NCBI GenBank assembly: GCA_964017195.1
Contig: OZ024897.1
Location: 6,490,360 to 6,554,359 of the forward strand
DNA from: Siderastrea radians
Taxonomy: Eukaryota > Cnidaria > Anthozoa > Scleractinia > Rhizangiidae
Direction of reading: 5' to 3'
DNA length: 64,000 nt
The notes under the pieces are model-generated. The model was not told the DNA's origin. It saw nothing but the letters and a program-made list of their open reading frames with translations, and searched no databases. A program made the position numbers and the translations under genes. Of this stretch, positions 37,201-47,429 are shown one piece after another. Positions within the stretch are counted from its first letter, which is position 1. Each line of letters starts with the position of its first letter.

Positions 37201-38358
37201 AATATCAGAGGTCTAGAAGCGTGCCTGAATGAAGAGAGGTCCAAGGGCGAAAGCCACCTCCTCGATCACTTAAGAGAGAAGAACAGATTAAACGCGGAAA
37301 TCACCGCTTTAAAGCAATGCGTACAGGAATCTACAAGGAAGAAGGATGTACTGCAGTCAATGGTGAGTGACCTGCAAGATAAACTTGAGTTTGCGCAGAG
37401 AGAGAGAGCCGCTGTGGAAATTGAGGTTGCTGATGTCCGAAATGAGGTTCACAAACTTCGCAACCTTTCGTACGATGAACGGGCTGAGAAGAATTCTCTG
37501 ATACAAGCAAATGCAGAATTAACGCGGTCGCTGCTGGAAACGAAAGATAAAGATGGGAAGGTGGTTAAAGAATCGGACAAAGTCAAAGAGTTGAAGAAGG
37601 AGAAAGAACGCTTGACTGCAGAAAATGAATTGCTGAAGAAAAATGTGAAGGAAATGAGAGAATTAGACAGATCGAACAAAGACAATTTTGCCACTGTCTG
37701 TAAAGAACTAGAAAACGCCAAATATCGCATAAGTGAGTTATCAAATGCCAAAGCATTTGCCGTGAATCAAAACATGGCCATAGAGTGTGAATTACGGGTA
37801 ACAAAGGAGAATGTGTCAGCCTTGGAAAAGGACCACGGTGAATTGAAGAACAACTACAGAAAGTTAGAAGAAAACTGCAAAGAGTTAGATAACGAAAGAG
37901 TTCAACTTATAGAGGACGCACATTCTTTTAAGATGAAAATGGAAAAGAAAAATCAAGATCTATTGTCCACGTTTGAAGCTAAGGAGCATGAAGCGATCTC
38001 GCTGCAGGCGAAAGTTGAAGGACTAACCGCTCTTCAAAGGAAGCTTGAGAGTGACTGCCGCGGATTGGAGAAAGACAAAGAGAGCGCTATATCGCAAATT
38101 CGTCTGTTGGAATCCGACAAGCAACGCATGGAAGCGATCAACAAAGAACAAAAAGCCGAGATTAAACGTCTGCTTCACGACAAAGGAAGTCGCGATGAGT
38201 TGAACGGCAAACTTAGGAGCTTGTTCGCAGAGAAAGATAAACTTGAAAAGATGAACAAGAAGTTAGAAATGGACCTGAAGGAACTGTATAACACACTCGA
38301 CGCGAAAGGCGAGGAGGTTAACAATCTTGTTCAAGAATTACATGACGTGGCGTCCAAG
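28236..38358 (+). CDS. Giant coiled-coil protein, main exon (10,123 nt)
   Basis: A single open exon of 10.1 kb encodes about 3,370 residues that are almost entirely Glu/Lys/Leu-rich heptad coiled coil. It begins after the acceptor GTGTTTTGCAG (28235) with the third base of a codon and ends at the donor AAG|GTATGT (28359). Short acidic, Ser/Pro-rich breaks interrupt the rod, for instance around 31,440-31,680 and 30,080-30,240. Proteins of this kind (giantin and other golgins, CENP-E/F, NuMA, centrosomal and endosomal tethers) act as long scaffolds or tethers, but no head domain identifies the family. The first 54 codons after the acceptor look coding and precede the first in-frame ATG (28399), so the start lies upstream, probably at 5009. 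An open frame exists back to 28177 but it is intron. Role and location in the cell are unknown. Confidence 0.92.
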
Positions 38359-39093
38359 GTATGTATCTGAGATTATTGTGTTTTAAAATAAAAGACCTAG
38401 TACTACATCGCTGAGATACATGTACTTATGCTGGACTCGCCCTTACTTTATACCATTGACATTAGATCTGAAATCCTCCGGGATGGTAAAATTGGACGTA
38501 AAAGTTTAACCTGTTGGGTTTTCCTCCGATTATTGACGCTTACAATCTCTTCTTACCTTATTTTATATTTGAAAGAGATTTTCAGTGACATGCCTTGTTA
38601 TATGTCGGAATTTCATGTAAATAATACTACATGTGTTTGCACCGTACTTGTCTCATTACGCACTCCTATCCGGTTCTAAACTCAAACATGAACAGGAATG
38701 GCTTTAAGTCGAAGGTTAGGGAGGTAGGGGAGATTCCACTTGTTTGTACAAGTTTAATGGCAGATAAGCGACACTGTGAAGAATACGCATATCTGCAGAT
38801 GAATCCTCCTTACGTTAACCCTTTAAACCCCGATATAAACACAGATGTTTTCCTTACTGTTTTCCATGTATTTCTTAATGGTATTAATTGAGAGAATTAG
38901 CTTACACTTCAAGACATCTTGTCTTTAATGATCATTTCCTTGAATATCATGACCTGTCTGTTTGATCAAGAAGTGATACTGTTAGGAGAAATTAGTTGCT
39001 TGTCACAAATTTAAGGGTTAAAAAGATCAGGTTGTTTAAGGTTAATTCCATTGAAAGATTTTTCTTACTCTCTTTTTTTTTTGTTCGTCTAAG
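38359..39093 (+). other. Intron of the giant coiled-coil gene (phase 0)
   Basis: A 735-nt intron with donor AAG|GTATGT and a pyrimidine-rich acceptor (T-rich run then GTTCGTCTAAG). Removing it joins ...VASK to VKQLEKEKQ, keeping the coiled-coil frame. It contains a short inverted-repeat element (38815-39021). Confidence 0.88.
38815..39021. mobile_element. Short element with TTAACCCTTTAA ends, copy 2, within the intron
   Basis: Starts TTAACCCTTTAAACCCC and ends TTTAAGGGTTAA, inverted copies. The internal blocks CCTTACTGTTTTCCATG and GTGATACTGTTAGGAG match copy 1 at 26486. It lies wholly within the last intron of the giant gene and does not touch its splice sites. Confidence 0.7.
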
Positions 39094-40029
39094 GTTAAAC
39101 AACTCGAGAAGGAAAAACAAAGAGAAGCTTCCTTGAAAGAACAGTTAGCTGAACAGGTGATGGAGAAAGACAACGCTATGAAAATGAAAACCAAGCTTTT
39201 ATCGGACCGTTTGGACGGGCTCTTGAAAGAAACCGAAAATCTCAAAGATTCCTCGGGAAAAATGGAGCAGATGGGAGAGGAATATCGACGCTTGGAAGAC
39301 GAAAATCTACAGCTAATAGAAACCGCACAGAAACTACGGGAAGAGATCGTCAATTTGAAAAAGGAGAATGACCTCCTACGGAGGGCCTGCCAACAGCTGC
39401 GGGGCAGAAAGTCCAACGCCGAAGAAAAAGTCGTCGTTGACGTTTCAAGATCCGAAGTCGATAACGAGCCAGTCCCGAGGAAAGCCTCAACCAAAAAACC
39501 GCCAGTTCAGAAACTTGAACCCGTAGTAGAGAGAGTCTCTGTTGAGAAGTCCAGTGAGATAAACGCGGTTCAAGAGATCCGTCGCAAATCGCACGACCAG
39601 GTCCCAGGTGACATTAAGATTTCTAAAGGTTTGCAAGCACCAATGCCCCCATATACAGGTGAGGGAAGGGGCAGGCAACTTGAACGAGGTTCCCCGAGGG
39701 ACCAGCGCCGCTCTCATAGCTCCCCAGCAGTGAAACGGTACCCTGGGACCCCAGAAATGAAACGGAGTGCAGCCCCACGCTCGAAGGGCCCCTCGCCACC
39801 TTCTACTGACTCCAGTCGTAGTTCAGAGACGGACCACAGCGTGTGCTCGAGGAGCTCCTATTGCAGTCCCATCTTGTCCCTAGTGGATACGTGCCCTCTT
39901 CATCGGGACCCCTCTATGGAACGTCCCCCGCCTCCGCCGGTCCCGAATATGTGCCCCATTTGCAAGAAGGAAAGAAGAAGGCCGGGTATGGTGCCAAAGG
40001 AATTTGTGACTTCACAAAAATACGTATAA
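39094..40029 (+). CDS. Giant coiled-coil protein, last exon with Pro/Ser-rich zinc-like tail
   Basis: The exon continues the coiled coil for about 115 residues. It then changes to a basic, Ser/Pro-rich disordered tail (PVPRKAS, RSHSSPAVKRYPGTPEMKRS) with a run PPPPPVP. Just before the stop are two metal-binding-like pairs, CPLH and CPIC, about 20 residues apart, and the protein ends KEFVTSQKYV. A CxxH plus CxxC arrangement could bind one zinc ion, but the second half of a standard zinc finger is absent, so this is only suggestive. With the upstream exons the protein would be 3,711 residues. The stop is TAA at 40027. ATTAAA follows at 40038 and AATAAA at 40372, either of which could serve polyadenylation. 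Confidence 0.85.
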   Translation, partial: VKQLEKEKQREASLKEQLAEQVMEKDNAMKMKTKLLSDRLDGLLKETENLKDSSGKMEQMGEEYRRLEDENLQLIETAQKLREEIVNLKKENDLLRRACQQLRGRKSNAEEKVVVDVSRSEVDNEPVPRKASTKKPPVQKLEPVVERVSVEKSSEINAVQEIRRKSHDQVPGDIKISKGLQAPMPPYTGEGRGRQLERGSPRDQRRSHSSPAVKRYPGTPEMKRSAAPRSKGPSPPSTDSSRSSETDHSVCSRSSYCSPILSLVDTCPLHRDPSMERPPPPPVPNMCPICKKERRRPGMVPKEFVTSQKYV

Positions 40030-40093
40030 TACTTGCATTAAAATCGATAGGGTGGTTTTCTAATGACTGTCGCAAAGCCAGTTAAATACAACT

Positions 40094-40355
40094 AGCCAAT
40101 CACAGCAAATGACGTAACAACCAATTAGAATTGAAAGAAAAGACCCGTGACCGGTGTCAAACGCGGGAACATGCATGGGAAAATCCACATGAATTAGAAT
40201 GTTTGCCAACTAAAAACACGTGACTCGAGGAACCACGCAGAGCTGGTTTACGCCTGATTTGTGAGTCAGCTGTGGCTTGGCAAGCCAAGTAACGATGGTT
40301 TTGATTTGCGCCTGAATCAAAGTAGTTAAACACCGCAAGGTTGCTTTGATTGGCT
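40094..40355. mobile_element. Possible inverted-repeat element in the 3' region of the giant gene
   Basis: AGCCAATCACAGCAAATG at the left and TTGCTTTGATTGGCT at the right form an imperfect inverted pair. Inner sequence is GC-richer than its surroundings and has several short palindromes (CACGTG, GACCGGTGTC). It lies 65 bp after the stop codon, so it may be transcribed as 3' untranslated sequence, with the AATAAA at 40372 just beyond it. Confidence 0.45.
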
Positions 40356-42162
40356 CGAGTGCGTTGCATGAAATAAATTGTTGAACTAATCTGGAGCTTA
40401 CAATGGCAAAATCAAAGCGAATTCCTACACTTTCTACAGTCAATCTAAAACTGCTGAATTACAGAGGTATAGAAAATAGATTTTATGTACAAAGTTATTA
40501 ATTCGACGCATTTCTTCAAGGGGAAATCTGCGTTTTGCATCATACAATTAAAATTTACCACAAATAATCCGAAAAATCTTGACGTCAGTTTGTCGTCATA
40601 AGGTAATGCAACTTCCGCGGGTTCATCAACATTAGGAGATGGGTTCCGATCTAAAAAAATGTCGTTTGAAGGTTTTCCAAGCCGGTTTTTTTAAATAACT
40701 GGAACCAATTTTACACGAATAGTCCCTCGTCACTGTTTTGTATGAATGCCATTTAATCAACAAAGGAAATACGTCAGAAATTACGGTGTTTTAGGGGAAC
40801 TGGGTGTCAAATAGCTTTTGATTCCGAAACTTGTGAATCGTAAACCCAGGACAAGGTAAACTATTTGACTACCGAAATTTGATTGATGTAGCTGAAAGCG
40901 TCAAATCACATTTGTCAGGAGCCCATTGGGCTCCTGCATTTGTAAGTTTTTCACACACATGTATGTTGTCTCGCTAACCAGATTGACAGTCCCCTGGGGG
41001 AAACGTAGGCAAATATACAAGAACACCAAATACACCCTCGACACTTACTTGCTTAGTTACGTCACAACATCTGGCCTGTAAAATCCTTTCCTTGGCAATC
41101 TATGTATACACTTCATAAGCATTTCAGAACTGAAATCTTGACCAAATTACATTCAGATTCCCATATTAACACTGCAGTTTCTTATGCGTTTGTCCATATA
41201 ACAAAAGGGCAGCGGAAACCGCCAATAGGTCCATTTCAAAATGAAATGAAAGTGACGTTAAGTCGTCATTATAAGATGTGTGAAACAGTGTTGAAAAGTA
41301 CACTCTAAAGTGGAATTTTTTAAAGCTAATATCACAGTAGCGTTATTTTGAGTTACTCATTTTTGTAAGCTTTTTTCTTATCAAGTGGATTTTTTTAGAC
41401 GTATCGTATGGAAGTATAGTACTATCGTGTTTACTATTCTAGCCAACGTTTACTCGTTGTGCACATCCTCATTTTAACCATCACATTAGAAGCAATATTC
41501 AAGTTCTCATTGTCAAAGTGGATCTTCAGTATATTAATCTCAAATAAAACTTCATTCAACAACAGAGTCAGAAAAAGGGGTCACCTTTCTACCCTCAAAA
41601 AACCCAGAAATTTTAAAAGGTGATTTGTTTGCAACATTGTACAAAGCAAGGGAAGTAGACAGGAATGCCTGTTCCAGGTGCCATATAAAATATGGCTTGC
41701 AAAAATTCATGTCCCTAGAAAGGGCTTCACCTTTTCCATCGTTTTTGTCTGAGATAGTCAAAACTTGCAAATTATCGAGGCTCGCGTTAATGACATGAAT
41801 GTATTACATCTACAAGACCCATTGTACACGACAAAGTTCCAGTTCTACAATGAGAATATGAACAGATTGTTTACACATAGGATCCTTTGCATAAACATTT
41901 AAAACTGTAAAAAAGGTCAACAAAACAAAACAGTAGCTCTATCAAATAGAGTAAAAGCTGTTAAATGTGGCCAATGCATTGTGCTAGTTTTGCCAGTTGC
42001 AAATTAATTGTCATAATTTTCATCAAAATACACACTTCTTGTGTTTATGTAAATCAATGTGATTTAATTTTATGCAATATAAACAAGTACCAGTACATAT
42101 TGTTTTTATGGGGCAGCACCAGTTGCTAGCTTTAGAGATACATGTATTAACTTAGATTTAAA
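40356..42162. other. Intergenic sequence without recognised genes
   Basis: AT-rich sequence with no frame of coding character. It contains AATAAA at 40372-40377 and a perfect 10-bp-arm palindrome CAGGAGCCCA/TGGGCTCCTG near 40917-40938 that would form a strong hairpin. Nothing else is seen. Confidence 0.5.
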
Positions 42163-42775
42163 CCTTTCACTCCCTAGAACACACAAGGTCAAAAGTAAAG
42201 AAAAAATTCCTCATCTTACTTTTGCAAAATATTGAAGAGCAAACCATGCTGTATAAAAGTAATTCTCATTAGCTTCCTTTCAATGATCACACTTTAGAAA
42301 ACAACCCAAAGACTTAAATACTATCGTGTACACCATGACAAGCAGCACTGCCACTGGATGGTGCTGCTCAATAGCTTTCCTTTGAATGATCGCAACCAAG
42401 GATTCCATACACAGACTCAAAGTTAGAACCGCCTTGTACTGCAAAATAAGGGGCACCACAGAAAAGTACTGCCCAGTAGTTTTCATTTTGAGTGGTTACA
42501 CTTTAGGATTTCATCTTCAGACATAAAAAGTTAGAACCACCTTGTACAGCACAATAAACAGCACCACAGGAAAGTGCTGCATAGTAGCTTAAAATAATTG
42601 CATTTGAATGGTCACACTTTAGAATTTTATCCATAGACGTAAAAGTTAGTGCTGCCTTGCAAAGCATTGTAAGATCAGTACTGAACATTTCAATGTCACA
42701 CTTTAGGATTTCATCCACACACTCAAAACTTAGAACCACATTAGACGAGCCAAAATCTGACTCTGGGAGTGAAAG
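42163..42775 (+). mobile_element. CACTCCC-ended element carrying a 106-bp repeat array
   Basis: Left end CCTTTCACTCCCTAGA and right end TCTGGGAGTGAAAG are inverted copies. Between them lie four to five tandem copies of the 106-bp unit (CAGCACCACAGGAAAGTGCT, TTTGAATGGTCACACTTTAG, GATTTCATCCACA, AAAGTTAGAACCACCTTGTA), some truncated. This copy shows most clearly that the 106-bp repeat is the expandable core of a small inverted-repeat element. Confidence 0.75.
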
Positions 42776-43279
42776 AACATTTTTCTTGTTCCCGTATTAC
42801 TCTTTTTTGGAGCAGCAATGTGAATGACATTATTGAGTTTCATTTGTAAACGAAACAAATATTTCCAATGCCTTTCTCGGCACCATTCTGGTGGAGAAAG
42901 ATAAATTTTATATAAATTTGTATATACACTTTTCTATTAAAATAACAAAGTATATCAAAGGTTGTCTTTATTGACTTGTCTATTTTATTTCTCAAGAGCT
43001 TTTATTGTGACAAAAAAAACCCTTAGAGCCATTTTTGAATATACACTCAGACAGCTGTATATCATCAAACATAAGATTTTTATTTCGGGTGCTTACATCC
43101 CCTGTTAATTCCCGGACTACTAGCCCCCTCAGGGACCTGATACTCTTTGAACAACCCCAGGGATTTTAATTCTTACTGTGCTGGTTTTAAGGTAATGTCA
43201 TGTGATCTTGCAACATACCTATATTCACTTTGCATCAAGAGATTCTGGGATATTGCAAGGAAGAATTACATGGACCTAC

Positions 43280-43551
43280 AATGAGCAACAAAAGTGTTGA
43301 GACACTTTCATTTGTATGCTATTTTCATATCTAATACACTACCAAACTGCACTCTCTGAACAAAGCATCCCCCTACTCCCAGACAATGTTGCTTGATTTG
43401 TTGCACAAACGTTGAACTTTGCAGTGGTACAACACTGAATTGGGGAGGGGGATCTAGGAATTTCTTTCAACTCTCTCGAAGTTACAGCACAAAAAACAAA
43501 CGGGCCAAGCGCTCATTTTGCTAAGTGTCTCAACACTTTTGTCACTCATTG
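43280..43551. mobile_element. TA-flanked inverted-repeat element
   Basis: Ends are CAATGAGCAACAAAAGTGTT at the left and the inverted AACACTTTTGTCACTCATTG at the right, matching over about 30 bp with two mismatches. TA dinucleotides flank both sides (43278-43279 and 43552-43553). TA duplication plus short inverted ends suggests a non-autonomous Tc1/mariner-type element. It abuts the next element. Confidence 0.75.
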
Positions 43552-43940
43552 TACCCCGGGGAGTGCTCCCTCATATAAGCTATATAGGTATGTGCGGCAC
43601 CAAAGTGTATAGTTTTCGAGCCGTTTTAGTCTAAAATAGGGTATAGATTTTGACCATTTTAGTGGGACCGGGAATTGGGTTTGGCTTTTACCAAAAGATT
43701 CTTTTAAAATTATGTTCTTATCTAGAGAAGTGTGTTTTGATTAATATCGGAAACTTGAAGCCCTTTTCACATGTCTACGCAAACCAAAGCAGTTCCTTGC
43801 AGGTCTGAAAAAGGGTATAGAATTTTGGGTCAGGTCTGAAATAGGGTAGGGAAAATCACATATTTCGGTCTAAAATATGGTAAGCGTTCCGAGGCGTAGG
43901 CCGCACACCCCCACCCAAATTTTGAGGGAGTAATCCCCCC
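43552..43940. mobile_element. Repeat with GGGGAGTGCTCCC start and TATAGGTATGTGC motif
   Basis: A block starting ACCCCGGGGAGTGCTCCCTC, then TAAGCTATATAGGTATGTGC, followed by repeated variants of GGTCTAAAATAGGGTATAGA (four copies of the GGTCTRAAA...GGGTA motif). It ends in a C-rich GGGAGTAATCCCCCCC tract. From memory this type of repeat is widespread in coral genomes. A related element appears to lie at 60699-61094. Non-coding. Confidence 0.6.
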
Positions 43941-44425
43941 CAACACATCCGCCACCGGGCATTGTACATACTTCCGCGTTAGAAAGAATTCGCAAAACAA
44001 ACAACATTGACTTAAAACAATGAACATAAAAAGATAATGCCCCACCGAACAACAAAGAATGCAAGAAACTAAATGTTTTGCAAATTCCGCTGCTCTACCC
44101 GAAGTGTTAAAGAGCTCATACATAATCTTATAGTAAGCTTAACTGAGGCATTGTGGACATCAAAAAAGGTCCAAACATATTTCTTATGTGAAAGTAAGTT
44201 TTCTGAGGTGTCGCTAATTTGTTAAACTAAATAAATTTCACAATTTGCTGTAACAAATAATCCTACTATACCTGTTGGGAGGAGCGCGGCAGGACGTTTT
44301 TTCCTGTCATCGAATGGACAAATCCGGGACGCCATATTAAATTTACTAACATTACATGAAGTCAGAAACATTACCACTGAACCGTGGGCTCAAGTACCGA
44401 ACTTCCGATTCACTGAATCAACGAA

Positions 44426-45250
44426 TGGGCTATTCCATTTAATATCCGCACCCCCCCGGTTGAGGAAGGGTCTTTTTTAGGGTAGTACCCCTCAGGAATT
44501 CCAAGACAAATCAGTCAACCCCTCAAGAATTCCTAGAATAATTTGTTTACCCCTCAAGAATTCCTAGATATATTAGTTCACCCCTCAAGAATTCCTATAA
44601 TAATTTGCTTACCCCTCAAGAATTCCTAGAAATATTAGTTCACCCCTCAAGAATTCCTAGAAATATTAGTTCACCCCTCAAGAATTCCTGGAAATATTAG
44701 TTCACCCCTCAAGAATTCCTAAAAGTATTAGTTCACCCCTTATGACTTCCACACACCCCTGTTGAGGACTTGCCTCTTAAGGGTAGAACCCCTCTAGAAT
44801 TCCTAGAATAATTTGTTTACCCCTCAAGAATTCCTAGAGATATTAGTTCACCCCTCAAGAATTCCTAGAAATACTAGTTCACCCCTCAAGAATTCCTAGG
44901 AATATTAGTTCACCCCTCAAGAATTCCTAGAAATATTAGTTCACCCCTCAAGAATTCCTAGAAATATTAGTTCACCCCTCAAGAATTCCTAGAAATATTA
45001 GTTCACCCCTCACAAATTCCTAAAAATATTAGTTCACCCCTCAAGAATTCCCAGAAATATTAGTTCACCCCTCAAGAATTCCCAGAAATATTAGTTCAAC
45101 CCTCAAGAATTCCCAGAAATATTAGTTCACCCCTCAAGAATTCCCAGAAATATTAGTTCACCCCTCAAGAATTCCCAGAAATATTAGTTCAACCCTCAAG
45201 AATTCCCAGAAATATTAGTTCAACCCTCAAGAATTTCGAGAAATATTAGC
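44426..45250 (+). mobile_element. Minisatellite-bearing element A (31-bp unit)
   Basis: Starts GGGCTATTCCATTTAATATC and CGCACCCCCCCGGTTGAGGA, then runs into about 24 tandem copies of a 31-bp unit made of CCCCTCAAGAATTCC plus TAGAAATATTAGTTCA. Units in the last third carry CCCAG in place of CCTAG, so variants have spread locally. At 44748-44795 a second, degraded copy of the start (CACCCCTGTTGAGGACTTG...GGGTAGAACCCC) sits inside the array, pointing to duplication of the whole lead-in. The same terminus occurs at 62.95-63.0 kb next to a different unit. Confidence 0.85.
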
Positions 45251-46563
45251 ATTTTTATTGCCTCCTAAATAATTTAAAGGAAAATCAGTTTTCCCTCAAT
45301 AATTGTGAGAATAAATAATTAATTCATTCATAAATAATTCATTCATGAATAAATGACTCATTCATTTAGTTCTTTTATTTATCTTCAATCTTTAGTTTAC
45401 AAACTGTTCAAGATCTTAAAGTCATGCATTTCTAGTTTCTAGGTGCTCTGCTTTTATATGATTTTCACTCAAAATATTAAACACGAAAAGTGCTAATTGA
45501 CAATTTCGAAGTTCGTTATTTAATGTACTTGTGTGCTCAACGAGAGCTAGGTGTACGTATTTTAGGACGTTACGTCGCAGTAATACGGCTAGTTTTTACA
45601 ATTTTCACCGTGAACGGCCCGTTGTTGATCTAAAATAAACAAATGAAATAATTAAATCCAAAGCAGGACAATGGAAACTAGACGAAAGAAAGGAACATTT
45701 TGACCGAAAATAGTATCTATACACTACAGTACAAAGCATTCAAAAAAGAACTACTTTTACAAGATAATTGTGCGACTTTACAGTGTGTCAAACTTAGGGA
45801 GGCTCTGCCAAGAAAACTACATGACATTCACAGAAAAGGTGAAAATATCAGTAAACAATAAAACTAATTTTATCAGCTGCTAAGCTGGTAACACTAAATG
45901 ATTAGAAATATAGTTCTTCCCAGAACAACAAGAAGATGGTGAGAAAACCTAATAACTTGCGATACGATCGCAAGTCAGCTCCACACTAAAATTGATTCAG
46001 TGAACACAACAATATATATAAATTCCGCAAGAATACTGTTTCGTTACAAAAATAGGCGTTGCCTTTCTTGATTGAGTTTTGTTTGATTAAGACAAGTGAT
46101 TAAAATTATGATTGACATTTGTTAAGACATTGATAAAAAGAGACATGTAATTGTATTAAAAGTCAGTTCAGCCGAATAGTTTTCAGAAGTAGTGCCGTCC
46201 TGTTAAAAGCTAACCCGAGTTTACTGTAGAGAAGAGGCTAACCTGTTTTGGACCGTTTTGTTTAACGAAGTATACGTCTGCTGTTAAGACCCGCCACAGA
46301 AGTAAGTTTTATTGTGCTTTCAAAGTTGTAGTGAATTTAGTGTATGAGTCAATCATTGTGTTTGTCCTGATTTCGAATTATGAATGTATTTCCCTTTAGA
46401 TCGAATAACTACATATTAAAGCCTGGATTTAATATATACGGTTTGTGGTGGTCGTCCTGATATCTTCGAAAATCTGAGCTAACCTGTTCCATGACGCGAA
46501 ACAAATACTTTACTGAAATTGCAGTTCATCACCGTTTGACCAGTGTTTGTATTGTTCCCCACG

Positions 46564-46953
46564 AGACATAACTGATCAGTGATCTTTGACATCAATAAGT
46601 AATCAATAGGTAATCAAGAAGTAATCAGTTGATTACTCATTGAATGTTACCAAAAAATCGTGCGGTATTCATTACCCATTGATGTCAATGATTTTTCATT
46701 GATTATAATTTTGATTACCTGCTGATTACTCATTTCGCACCTCTTACATCCAAATTAATAAGAATTACCAAAAAAAGAACAAAAAACAGAGTTTTATACC
46801 GTTCGACACCCCGATAAGCAATCAAATAGCTAATCATTGGACTAAAACTTAACTGCGGTAATGTCGAGTATTGGTATCGTATAATCAACTGATTGTTCAT
46901 TGAATAACAATTAACTACACTGATGTCAGTGATGTCATCGATTAGTTATGTCT
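46564..46953. mobile_element. AT-rich foldback element rich in TGATTACT motifs
   Basis: AGACATAACTGATC at the left and GATTAGTTATGTCT at the right are inverted ends. In between, AAGTAATCA and TGATTACT motifs alternate in both directions (AAGTAATCAGTTGATTACTC), and GACATCAATAAGTAATCAAT faces ATTCATTACCCATTGATGTC. The element would fold extensively and codes for nothing. It lies downstream of the transposase-like gene on the minus strand. Confidence 0.6.
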
Positions 46954-47429
46954 GTTTTACATCGTACAGCAATTGATGCAATACCTTACAACTGTAACTT
47001 TCACATGAAAGGCAACTAAATATTCCGAGTCAAATTAACCTCAATAAAACTTGAATTTATGTTGTTTGGCAATAGAAAGGGTCATTTTAAAATAGCATTA
47101 AATTACACCAAGTTTTCCCACTAAAACAACCGAAACGGTCCTTTGGTAACCTAAAGGTACAACGAAAATGCTGCATCACAGTTTGGCAAATCTTAAGCTA
47201 AGTCATCCTGCACAAGCAATAGACGAGTGATCCTTCCCTTGATACGTAGACTACAAAAACAGTAGTTTTTCTCTTAAATCACTGCTTGCCGCTCTGCAGA
47301 CCCACTCTTCGTTTTCACACTCGCTCCAGACCTTTCATTCATGCGCATTCGCACGAAGGACCTACGCAAAAAATACTCTGTTTTGTAGTCTACCCAATTT
47401 ACTCTAGGGTCGAAGCAACGTACCATAAT

